Assembly (NCBI RefSeq): GCF_019753765.1
Contig: NZ_JAIJZW010000018.1
Coordinates: forward strand, 1-39,038
DNA length: 39,038 nt
Origin: Microbacterium marinilacus
Lineage (GTDB): Bacteria; Actinomycetota; Actinomycetes; Actinomycetales; Microbacteriaceae
Direction of reading: 5' to 3'
Part shown: positions 22,788-30,708 of the stretch, one piece after another
Numbering within the stretch: position 1 is the first letter of the stretch
Layout: every line of letters begins with the position of its first letter
Position numbers and translations under genes: made by a program
Notes under the pieces: model-generated
What the model was told of the DNA's origin: nothing
Database searches by the model: none
What the model saw: only the letters and a program-made list of their open reading frames with translations

Positions 22788-24997
22788 CCCTGCGCTACAC
22801 GTCGTACGGCGTGCCCCACGTCGAGGCCGACTCGTTCCGCGAGCTGGGATGGGGCATCGCCTGGGCCCACGCGGAGCAGACCCCGGACTCGCTCGCCCAG
22901 CGCTGGCTGACGGTGCGCGGCGCGCGATCGGCGGCGTTCGGCGCCGACGCGGCGGTCGGCGACGGACCGGCGCCGACCGTGACGAACCTGCGCAGCGACC
23001 TCTGGTGGACGCGGACGCGGACATCGCCCGCTCTCACCACCGCGCTGTCGCTGCCCGCGCCACTCGGCGTCGACGACGAGGTGAGGGACCTCGTCGACGG
23101 CTACGTCGACGGCTACAACGCGTTCCTCTCGGAGCGAGGCGACGCCGGCGAGCGAGGCCCGACCGCCTCGCCGATCACGGCGGACGACGTCTACGCACGA
23201 GCCCTGCACTGGAACACGTTCCGCAGCTCGGGCGCCATGATCGACCAGCTCACGCGGGCGGCTCCGCCGGGAGCCGATCCGAGCGCGCCGGCGCCGGACT
23301 TCGCGCCGCCGCCGCAGGAGAGCAACATGCTCATGCTCGGCCGGGAGGCGACGGCGCACGGCGGCGGGATGATGTTCTCGAACCCGCACTGGTACTGGTG
23401 GGGGCCGGACGGCTTCCGCGAGCTGCACCTGACGGTGCCCGGCGTCCTCGACGTCTACGGCAGCACGGTGCCGGGCCTCCCGCTCATCATGACCGGGTTC
23501 ACGCCCGACCTCGCCTTCGCGGGCACCTCCTCGTTCAGCCAGCGCTTCTGCCTGTACCGGCTCGAGCTGGTGCCGGGCCGCCCGACGGCCTACGTGTTCG
23601 AGGGACGCGAGAGGGAGATGACGCGCGAGACCGTCACCGTCCGCACGGAGCACGGCGACGTGGAGCACACCTTCTGGAGCACCCTGCACGGGCCGCTCAT
23701 CCACAGCGAGCGGCACCCGTGGACGCCGGCTCGCGCCTACGCCCTCGCCGACGTGGCGCTCAGCGTGCGCTGGCTCAACCAGCAGTGGGCGCTGATGCGG
23801 TCCCGCTCGCTCGACGAGGTCGACGCCGTCACGCGACGCAGCATGGCGGTCGGATGGCGCAACCTGATGGCCGTCAGCAGGGACGGCGAGGCGTTCTACG
23901 CCGACCGCACCGCGGTGCCGCACATCGACGACGCCCAGCTCGACGACGCGCTGTGGCGGCCCGACCCCGAGGCGCGGCGCGACGACGAGTCGGTGCCGGT
24001 GCTCGACGGCACCCGGGAGGCGTCTCTGTGGGGCACGGACGCCGACGCTCCGACGCCCGGCATCTTCGGCGCCGACAGCCTGCCGCAGCTGCGCCGGGCC
24101 GACTACCTCGCGAACCAGAACGACACGCACTGGCTGAACAGCCTGCGCCAGCCCCTGGAGGGCTTCCCCCGCGTGCTGGGCGCGGAGCGCACGGCCAGGA
24201 CGCTGCGGACCCGGTTCGCGCTCACCAGGGTCGAGTCCGCGCTGCGGCACGGCGGCCGGGTGCGCGACCCCGAGCACCTGCGCGAGCTGCTGTTCGACTC
24301 CGCGGTGTGGTCGGCCGAGCTGTGGCGCGCCGATCTGGTGGGGCTGCTGCGCGCGCAGGCCGATCCCGCACTCGCCGAGGCCGCGGACGTGCTGGCGGGC
24401 TGGGACGGCACGGAGGCCGTCGGCAGCCGCGGCGCCGTGCTGTGGCGCGCGTTCTTCTTCGCGCTCTGCGAGGACAACGAGCGCGTCGAGGCCTCGCTGT
24501 TCGAGAGGCCCTTCGACGTGCGGGATCCGTTGCGCACCCCGCACGGCCTGGCGACGGCGCAGAGCGCCCGGATCCTCGCCGCCGTCCGCGCCGCGGGCTC
24601 GCGGCTGCGCGAGCTCGGGCTGCGTCTGGACGCGGCGGTGGAGGACGTGCAGTACCTGCCGGACGGCGACGAGCGGATCCCGATCCCCGGCGGCCCGGGG
24701 GCGCAGGGCCAGTACAACCTCGTCGAGCCCCGCCACGGCGCGGTCGGCGACGTCGCCCCCGGCGAGATCGGCTACGGCACCGGCTTCCTGCTGTGGGTCG
24801 ACTACCGCCCGGACGGCGTACAGGCGGAGTCGGTCGTCGTGTACTCGCAGAGCGAGGACCCGACGTCGCCGCATCACCGCGACCAGTCGCGCCTGTACGC
24901 GAGCGGACGGACGAAGCCGGTGCGCTTCGCCCGCGAGGACGTGCTGCGCGACACCCTTCGGGAGCGGCGCTGGCCGGACCGGGACGGGGCCGCGTGA
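22778..24997 (+). CDS. Penicillin acylase-family Ntn hydrolase
   Basis: A 739-residue N-terminal-nucleophile amidohydrolase (penicillin/aculeacin/AHL acylase family), cleaving an acyl-amide bond after self-processing into alpha and beta chains. The predicted beta-chain start is Ser182 in QESNMLMLG. His204 in NPHWYWW falls at beta-23, as in PvdQ, and the Asn of YLANQNDTHW (446 or 448) corresponds to the oxyanion-hole Asn. Most relatives are exported, but this protein starts MAVTLRYTSYGVPHVEADS with no signal peptide or membrane segment, so it may work in the cytosol. The ATG at 22778 follows AAAGG by 7 nt. It overlaps the AtuA-partner gene and probably deacylates an imported compound. The substrate is unknown. 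Confidence 0.85.
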   Translation: MAVTLRYTSYGVPHVEADSFRELGWGIAWAHAEQTPDSLAQRWLTVRGARSAAFGADAAVGDGPAPTVTNLRSDLWWTRTRTSPALTTALSLPAPLGVDDEVRDLVDGYVDGYNAFLSERGDAGERGPTASPITADDVYARALHWNTFRSSGAMIDQLTRAAPPGADPSAPAPDFAPPPQESNMLMLGREATAHGGGMMFSNPHWYWWGPDGFRELHLTVPGVLDVYGSTVPGLPLIMTGFTPDLAFAGTSSFSQRFCLYRLELVPGRPTAYVFEGREREMTRETVTVRTEHGDVEHTFWSTLHGPLIHSERHPWTPARAYALADVALSVRWLNQQWALMRSRSLDEVDAVTRRSMAVGWRNLMAVSRDGEAFYADRTAVPHIDDAQLDDALWRPDPEARRDDESVPVLDGTREASLWGTDADAPTPGIFGADSLPQLRRADYLANQNDTHWLNSLRQPLEGFPRVLGAERTARTLRTRFALTRVESALRHGGRVRDPEHLRELLFDSAVWSAELWRADLVGLLRAQADPALAEAADVLAGWDGTEAVGSRGAVLWRAFFFALCEDNERVEASLFERPFDVRDPLRTPHGLATAQSARILAAVRAAGSRLRELGLRLDAAVEDVQYLPDGDERIPIPGGPGAQGQYNLVEPRHGAVGDVAPGEIGYGTGFLLWVDYRPDGVQAESVVVYSQSEDPTSPHHRDQSRLYASGRTKPVRFAREDVLRDTLRERRWPDRDGAA

Positions 24998-25020
24998 CGG
25001 GGAGCCGTCCCCCGCAGACG

Positions 25021-26478
25021 TCAGAGCACGGGGCGCCGCAGGTGGTGGCCCGTGAGCTCCTCGAACGCCTGCGCGGCGAGCAGGAGCTCCACATCCCTGC
25101 CGGGCGCCGCGACCAGCTGGACGCCGACGGGCAGGCCGTCGGCGGTGAAGCCCGCCGGCACCGACACGGCGGGGCACCCCGTCGCCGAGACGACGGTCGC
25201 CGCCCGCATCCACTCGAGGTAGTCGCGCATCGGGGTGCCGTCGATCCGTTCCGGGTACTCGATGCCGGCGTCGAAGGGGACGACCTGGCTCGCGGTCAGC
25301 ACGAGCAGGTCGTGGTGCGCGAAGAACCCCTCCGTCGCGGCCAGGAGGCGGATGCGCGCCTCCTGCGCGGAGAGGATCTCGTCGACCGTGAGCGCGAGCC
25401 CCAGCTCGGTGTTCCACACGACGGCGTCGCGCACCGCGTCGCGGTGGTCGCGCACGAGGTGCCGGTAGTCCTCGGCGAAGTCGACGGCGCGGACGACCCG
25501 GAAGACCTCGTCCGCGTCGCGCAGGTCGGGGATCGCTTCGTCGACCTGAGCCCCGGCGGCGGCGAGCACCCCCGCCACGGTGTCGACGACCGACCGCACC
25601 TCGGGCTCCACGGGCAGCAGGCCGTCGAGGTCGGTCGAGAAGCCGATGCGCAGCCCGCGGAGGCCGGCGCCGGGCTCGTGGCGCCTCGGCTCCGCGAACT
25701 CCGGCCGCTGGAAGACGGACCCCGGCTCGGGGAGGGACGACGGGGCCCCGGCGGCGGGCCCGGAGGCCGCGGCCATCAGCAGGGCGACGTCGCCGACGGT
25801 GCGGGCCATGAACCCGGGCTGCGCGAGCCAGCTCCAGGGGTTGGCCGGCAGGGCGTAGGGGATGCGCCCGTTCGAGGGGCGCATGCCGACGATGTTGTTG
25901 AACGACCCCGGGGTGCGCAGCGAGCCGCCCATGTCGGACCCGTCGCCGGATGCCTGGACGCCGGCCGCGATCGCCGCGGCCGCCCCGCCCGAGGACCCCG
26001 CCGCCGATCTCGTCGTGTCGTAGGGGTTGACGGTGGTGCCGAACAGCCGGTTGAACGTGTGCGAGCCGGCCGTGAACTCGGGGACGTTGGACTTGCCGCT
26101 GGTGACGACGCCGGCGGCGTGCAGGCGGGCGATGACGAGCGCGTCCTGCGCGGGCACGTTGTCGGCGAGCAGCGCCGAGCCCCGGGTCTGGCGCCATCCC
26201 GCGACCGCCGTCGACTCCTTGTGCGTCATCGGCACGCCGTGGAGCGGCCCGAGCTCGCCTCCGCGCGCCTGATGCTCGTCGGCACGCTCGGCGTGCTCGC
26301 GGGCGCGGTCGTCGTCGCGCGTGACGATCGCGTTCAGTCGGCCGTTCACGGTGTCGATGCGGGCGAGCTGGTCGTCGAGCGCCTCTCTCGCCGACACCTC
26401 CCCCGCCGCGATCCGCGCGGCCAGCTCGCGCGTGCTCAGCCAGGTGAGCTCGGATTCGTGCAGCGGCTGGGGGGACAC
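25021..26478 (-). CDS. Amidase (amidase signature family)
   Basis: A 485-residue serine amidase that hydrolyses carboxamides or amino-acid amides in the cytosol. The Ser-cisSer-Lys triad is visible: Lys87 in PMTHKEST, Ser162 in AAGSSGGAAAAIAAG and nucleophile Ser186 in GDGSDMGGSLRTPGSFN. The C-terminal SATGCPAVSVPAGFTADGLPVGVQLVA is typical of the family. GTG at 26478 has GGGAG just upstream. It is divergent from the peptide-transport operon and shares its AT-rich promoter region, so it may be controlled by the same regulator. It converges on the acylase gene with 23 nt between stops. GatA is excluded because there are no GatB/C neighbours. Confidence 0.9.
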   Translation of the reverse strand: MSPQPLHESELTWLSTRELAARIAAGEVSAREALDDQLARIDTVNGRLNAIVTRDDDRAREHAERADEHQARGGELGPLHGVPMTHKESTAVAGWRQTRGSALLADNVPAQDALVIARLHAAGVVTSGKSNVPEFTAGSHTFNRLFGTTVNPYDTTRSAAGSSGGAAAAIAAGVQASGDGSDMGGSLRTPGSFNNIVGMRPSNGRIPYALPANPWSWLAQPGFMARTVGDVALLMAAASGPAAGAPSSLPEPGSVFQRPEFAEPRRHEPGAGLRGLRIGFSTDLDGLLPVEPEVRSVVDTVAGVLAAAGAQVDEAIPDLRDADEVFRVVRAVDFAEDYRHLVRDHRDAVRDAVVWNTELGLALTVDEILSAQEARIRLLAATEGFFAHHDLLVLTASQVVPFDAGIEYPERIDGTPMRDYLEWMRAATVVSATGCPAVSVPAGFTADGLPVGVQLVAAPGRDVELLLAAQAFEELTGHHLRRPVL

Positions 26479-26508
26479 GGCGCTCCCTTTCGTCGGCCGG
26501 GTGCCCGC

Positions 26509-26550
26509 GTTACAAGCGGGTTACAGTTTTTAGAAATATCTAAAAGATAC
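26509..26550. promoter_or_regulatory. AT-rich palindrome and GTTACA repeats in the amidase/peptide-operon divergent region
   Basis: 26528-26545 is TTTTAGAAATATCTAAAA, 7-bp perfect arms around a 4-nt centre. It is strikingly AT-rich in this GC-rich window and typical in form of a MarR/GbsR operator. Two direct repeats of GTTACA (26509-26514 and 26520-26525) are 11 bp apart, one helical turn. The region separates the amidase (26478, minus) from the binding protein (26604, plus). The GbsR-type protein encoded in the operon is the obvious candidate to bind. Confidence 0.65.
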
Positions 26551-26603
26551 GCAACCATAACTCAACCCCACCCGCACCCCACACGCTCCCTGAGGAGGAC
26601 ACC

Positions 26604-28199
26604 ATGCGAGGTCTGTTGAAAGGTGTTGCCGCCGCATCCGCGGTGCTCGCGCTCACCCTGACCGGCTGCAGCGCCGCCGGTCCCGACGGGGGCGACGACG
26701 CCCTCGACGAGATCACCATCGGATCGTCCGATCCGGTGCCCAACCTCACGCCCGGCCGCCAGAGCAACGCCTTCGGCCTGACGATGTCCGTGTTCAGCCC
26801 GCTGACCTTCCTCGACGGCGAGGGCGAGCTCAGCTACGTCGCCGCCGAGTCGGTCGAGAGCGACGACCAGACGACGTGGACGATCACGCTGCGGGACGGC
26901 TGGACGTTCCACGACGGCTCGCCGGTCACGGCGCAGGACTACGTCGACAGCTGGAACACGGTGGCCTACGGCCCCAACGCGTTCGAGAACACCGGCCAGC
27001 TCGCCGCCATCGAGGGCTACGACGAGGTGAGCCCGGCGGAGGGCGAGCCCACCGCCGAGGAGCTCTCCGGCCTCGAGGTGGTCGACGACCTCACCTTCAC
27101 CGTGACGCTCGAGCAGGCCGACGGCCAGTTCCCCGTCCAGCTCTCGCAGGCCCAGACGGCGTTCTACCCGATGCCGCAGAGCGCCTTCGACGATCTCGAC
27201 GCCTACGGCAAGCAGCCGGTCGGCAACGGCCCGTTCGCCCTCACCGCCGCCTGGACCGAGGGCAGCCCCATCGTCGCGGAGCGCTACGAGGACTACGCCG
27301 GCGACGAGCCGACGGTCGACCGCATCACCTGGGTGCCGTACACCGACCGACTCACCGCCTACACCGACGCGCTGGCGGGCAACGTCGACATCGCCTGGCT
27401 GCCGGCCACGCGCATGAAGCAGGTCACCGACGACTTCGACGAGGACCACGTCTACAGCTTCTCGGCGCCCGGCATCAGCTACCTCGGCATCCCCTACTGG
27501 GACGACCGGTTCTCGGACATCCGCGTCCGCCAGGCGATCTCGATGGCCATCGACCGCGACGCCGTCAACGAGGCGATCTTCGGCGACCTGAACAAGCCGG
27601 CGACCGCGTGGACGCCGTCCATCATGCCCGGCACCCCCGAGGGCGTCTGCGGCGAGTACTGCGAGTACGACCCCGAGGCCGCCGCCGCGCTGCTCGAGGA
27701 GGCCGGCGGCTTCGACGGCCAGCTCACGATCCACTTCCCCGGCGGCGCCGGCCACGAGGACCTTTACAACGCCGTCGCGAACTACCTGCGCCAGAACCTG
27801 GGGGTCGACGCCGTCGCCCGCCCGTCCGTGGGCTGGGCCGAGTTCGGCGAGGACCGCAACAACCAGGTGCTCGACGGGCCGTTCTTCTCGCGCTGGGGAG
27901 CGCTCTACCCGAGCCAGCAGTCGACCCTGCGGGCCATGTTCTCCAGCACGCCCGGCTGCATCAACTGCGGTGGCGAGCTCGACCCGGACATCGACGCGGC
28001 CCTCCAGGAGGCGGACGTGACCGGCGACGAGACGGGCGCCGCGTACGCCGAGGTGCAGGAGCTGATCGCCGAGGAGTTCCCGGTCATCCCGATGTTCGAG
28101 GAGTCGTACAACTACGTCACGTCCGACCGCATCGCGGAGCTGACGCCGTCGGGCGTGGGCGAGCCGATCCTCACCGACGTCGTGCTCGCCGACGACTGA
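26604..28199 (+). CDS. Peptide ABC transporter solute-binding lipoprotein (DppA/OppA type)
   Basis: A 531-residue SBP_bac_5 protein that captures peptides outside the membrane. The signal peptide ends in lipobox LTLTGC (MRGLLKGVAAASAVLALTLTGCSAAG). Family strings are SVFSPLTFLDGEGE, TWTITLRDGWTFHDGSPVTAQDYVDSWN and RQAISMAIDRDAVNEAIF. Two cysteine pairs (VCGEYCEYD and GCINCGG) may form disulphides outside the cell. The ATG at 26604 lies 5 nt after GAGGAGG. It heads an operon with two permeases, a regulator, an ATPase and two peptidases, so its ligand is most likely peptide. Nickel or sugar alternatives are less likely. Confidence 0.9.
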   Translation: MRGLLKGVAAASAVLALTLTGCSAAGPDGGDDALDEITIGSSDPVPNLTPGRQSNAFGLTMSVFSPLTFLDGEGELSYVAAESVESDDQTTWTITLRDGWTFHDGSPVTAQDYVDSWNTVAYGPNAFENTGQLAAIEGYDEVSPAEGEPTAEELSGLEVVDDLTFTVTLEQADGQFPVQLSQAQTAFYPMPQSAFDDLDAYGKQPVGNGPFALTAAWTEGSPIVAERYEDYAGDEPTVDRITWVPYTDRLTAYTDALAGNVDIAWLPATRMKQVTDDFDEDHVYSFSAPGISYLGIPYWDDRFSDIRVRQAISMAIDRDAVNEAIFGDLNKPATAWTPSIMPGTPEGVCGEYCEYDPEAAAALLEEAGGFDGQLTIHFPGGAGHEDLYNAVANYLRQNLGVDAVARPSVGWAEFGEDRNNQVLDGPFFSRWGALYPSQQSTLRAMFSSTPGCINCGGELDPDIDAALQEADVTGDETGAAYAEVQELIAEEFPVIPMFEESYNYVTSDRIAELTPSGVGEPILTDVVLADD

Positions 28200-28216
28200 T
28201 CGGCGCCGCACCACCC

Positions 28217-29143
28217 ATGATCCGATTCCTGTCTCGCCGGCTCCTGGAGCTCGTGGTCGTCTTCTTCGGCGTCACGTTCATCATCTACTGCGCCGTCTTC
28301 CTCCTGCCGGGGGACCCGATCGCCGCCCTCGGCGGCGATCGGCCCCTGCCGGAGACGGTCCAGCAGCAGCTGAGGGAGCAGTACGGCCTGGACCTCCCGC
28401 TCTGGCAGCAGTACCTCAACTACCTGGGCGGGCTCGTGCAGGGCGACCTCGGCACGACCTTCACGGGCCAGTCGGTGAGCGAGCAGATGGCGAGCCGCTG
28501 GCCCACGACGATCACGCTGGCGCTCACCGCGTGGGCGCTCACCGTGGTCATCAGCATCGCCCTGGGGCTGGTCGCCGGACTGCGCCAGGGGACGCCGGTC
28601 GACCGGTCGGTGCTGCTCGGCACGATCATCGCCGAGTCGGTGCCGATCTTCGTGATGGGCATCATGGCGCAGTATCTCTTCGGCATCGCGCTCGGCTGGA
28701 CCCCGATCGCCGGCGTCGCCGACGGCTGGCCGCGCGGGTACATCCTGCCGGCGCTGATCATCGCGCTGTACGGGGTGTCCGGCGTGGCCCGGCTCATGCG
28801 CGGCAGCGTGGTCGACACCATGCAGTCCGACTTCGTGCGCACGCTGCGCGCGAAGGGGATGTCGCGGCGCAACATCGTGGGCCTCCACGCCATGCGCAAC
28901 GCCGCCGCGCCCGTCGTCAACGTGCTGGCCATCCAGCTGGGCTCGCTGCTCGGCGGGACGGTGGTGATCGAGGCCATCTTCAACATCAACGGCGTCGGAG
29001 GACTGCTGTACCGGGCCATCCAGAACCAGGAGGGGACGCTGGTCGTCGGCGTCGCCACGACGCTCGTGTTCATCTTCCTGGTCACCAACGTGCTGGTCGA
29101 CGTCTTGTCGTCCGTGCTCGACCCGAGGATCCGCAATGACTGA
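28217..29143 (+). CDS. Peptide ABC transporter permease, DppB type
   Basis: A 308-residue membrane subunit of the importer. It begins MIRFLSRRLLELVVVFFGVTFIIY, the usual first helix of DppB/OppB, followed by the periplasmic stretch PGDPIAALGG and QYGLDLPLWQQYLNYLGGLVQGDLGTTF. The ATPase-contact motif is around DFVRTLRAKGMSRRNIVGLHAMRNAAAPVV. It starts at ATG 28217, 17 nt after the binding protein stop, and its end overlaps the next permease by 8 nt. No anomalies are seen. Confidence 0.92.
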   Translation: MIRFLSRRLLELVVVFFGVTFIIYCAVFLLPGDPIAALGGDRPLPETVQQQLREQYGLDLPLWQQYLNYLGGLVQGDLGTTFTGQSVSEQMASRWPTTITLALTAWALTVVISIALGLVAGLRQGTPVDRSVLLGTIIAESVPIFVMGIMAQYLFGIALGWTPIAGVADGWPRGYILPALIIALYGVSGVARLMRGSVVDTMQSDFVRTLRAKGMSRRNIVGLHAMRNAAAPVVNVLAIQLGSLLGGTVVIEAIFNINGVGGLLYRAIQNQEGTLVVGVATTLVFIFLVTNVLVDVLSSVLDPRIRND

Positions 29144-30047
29144 GACGACGACGAGGGCGATCGACACGGGCCTCGACGGCACCGCGCTGCAGGGCCCCAC
29201 CACGCGCGGGCTCTGGGCGACCCTGCGCGGACGCGCGCAGTTCTGGGTGAGCCTGGTGCTGCTCACGGCGCTGGCGCTCATCGCGGCGTTCCCCGGCTTC
29301 ATCTCCGGCCTGTTCGGCGAGAGCGACCCGCGGGCCTGCGACCTGCTGGCATCCAACCGCCCGCCGAGCGCGGGCCACCCGTTCGGCACCGACGTGCAGG
29401 GCTGCGACGTGCTCGCCAACGTGCTGTTCGGCACGCGCACGTCGTTGTTCATCGGTCTCGCCACGACCGCGATCTGCCTGGTGATCGCCGTGATCCTCGG
29501 CACCCTCGCCGGCTACCTGGGCGGATGGATCGACGCGCTGATCGCCCGCGGCGCCGACGTCGTGCTCGGCTTCCCCTTCCTGCTCGGCGCCATCATCGTG
29601 CTGAACACCGCGCCCGACCGCTCGCCGCTGCTGCTGGCGGCCGTGCTGGCGTTCTTCTCGTGGCCCACCTTCGCCCGGTTGATCCGCAGCTCGGTGAAGG
29701 AGGTGCGGGAGCGGGAGTTCGTGCAGGCGGCGCACGCCCTGGGCTTCTCGTCGTTCCGCGTCGTGCGCACGCACGTGCTCCCCAACTCGCTGGCCCCGAC
29801 CCTCGCGATCGCCGCGACCATGGTGGGCGGCGTCATCGGCGCCGAGGCGACGCTGACGTTCCTCGGCGTGGGCCTCCTGCCGCCGGCGATCTCGTGGGGC
29901 GTGCAGCTGTCCACGGCGCAGTCCTACTTCCAGCTCGCGCCGCACACGGTCGTCTTCCCCAGCATCTTCCTGACGATCACCGTGGTCAGCCTGATCCTGC
30001 TCGGCGACGCCCTGCGCGACGCCCTCGACCCCCGGGGTCGCTCATGA
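29136..30047 (+). CDS. Peptide ABC transporter permease, DppC type
   Basis: The 303-residue second membrane subunit. It has HPFGTDVQGCDVLANVLFGTRTSLFIGL (family core 'FGTDxxGRDxxSRxxxGxRxSL', with CDV for RDV), then helices, and the EAA-type loop REFVQAAHALGFSSFRVVRTHVLPNSLAPTLA. The C-terminus GVGLLPPAISWGVQLS is typical. An extra loop with two cysteines (PRACDLLAS and VQGCDVL) is on the outer side. ATG at 29136 overlaps the DppB stop by 8 nt. About 110 nt then separate it from the regulator gene. Confidence 0.92.
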   Translation: MTETTTRAIDTGLDGTALQGPTTRGLWATLRGRAQFWVSLVLLTALALIAAFPGFISGLFGESDPRACDLLASNRPPSAGHPFGTDVQGCDVLANVLFGTRTSLFIGLATTAICLVIAVILGTLAGYLGGWIDALIARGADVVLGFPFLLGAIIVLNTAPDRSPLLLAAVLAFFSWPTFARLIRSSVKEVREREFVQAAHALGFSSFRVVRTHVLPNSLAPTLAIAATMVGGVIGAEATLTFLGVGLLPPAISWGVQLSTAQSYFQLAPHTVVFPSIFLTITVVSLILLGDALRDALDPRGRS

Positions 30048-30159
30048 GGCACCGGTCGCCGCGCGCATGTGAGGATCGAGCGGTCGGGGGCGCCCCCGCC
30101 CCCGGCGGCCCGCGCATGCGCGGGTGCTCGATGCCCGAACGCAGAAGGAGCGTGTCTCC

Positions 30160-30708
30160 GTGGACATGAACGAACTGAGCGACGAGATCCGCAGCTTCAT
30201 CGACCGCTTCACGGACGCCTGGGAGCTGATGCGCGGAAAGCGCATGTCCGGACGTGTGCTCGGGCTGCTCATCATCACCGACGAGCCCTCGCTGTCCTCC
30301 GCGGACATCGGGCGGCTGCTCGAGACGAGCCCCGGCACCGTGTCGACCGCCACGCGCGCCCTCCTCAGCTCCGGGTACATCACCAAGGTGTCGGTGCCGA
30401 ACAGCCGCACCATCAACTTCCGCGCCGAGGACGACGTCTGGGGAGCCTTCCTCAGCCGCGAGAAGCTCGGTCTGCAGCGGATGGAGGAGGTCCTCCGCAC
30501 GGCCCGCTCGACGCCCGCCGGATCGGAGCCCGAGCCCTCGCGCCGACTCCGCAACGGCAGCCGGTACATGGCCTGGGTCGACCAGTACCACCGCAACGTG
30601 CTCGCGCAGTGGCACGCGTACCGCGACCAGGAGGAGGACGCCCCGCCGCCTCAGCACCTGCCCGCGGAGATGCTCGCCGCCATCAAGCACCCGAAGGAGA
30701 AGCCATGA
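30160..30708 (+). CDS. GbsR/MarR-family transcriptional regulator inside the peptide operon
   Basis: A 182-residue winged-helix protein. The DNA-binding part is MSGRVLGLLIITDEPSLSSADIGRLLETSPGTVSTATRALLSSGYITKVSVPNSRTINF (about residues 27-88), in GbsR rather than classical MarR style. The C-terminus is charged and proline-rich. GTG at 30160 is chosen for AAGGAG 9 nt upstream; ATG at 30166 is an alternative. Its stop overlaps the ATPase start (ATGA), so it is co-translated with the transporter. It probably recognises the AT-rich palindrome at 26528-26545, giving feedback control. The signal, perhaps a peptide or amino acid, is unknown. Confidence 0.82.
   Translation: MDMNELSDEIRSFIDRFTDAWELMRGKRMSGRVLGLLIITDEPSLSSADIGRLLETSPGTVSTATRALLSSGYITKVSVPNSRTINFRAEDDVWGAFLSREKLGLQRMEEVLRTARSTPAGSEPEPSRRLRNGSRYMAWVDQYHRNVLAQWHAYRDQEEDAPPPQHLPAEMLAAIKHPKEKP

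Noticed and set aside
24996..25016. Terminator between the acylase and amidase genes
   Set aside because: Only a four-base GGGG/CCCC stem is present between the convergent stops; too weak to report.
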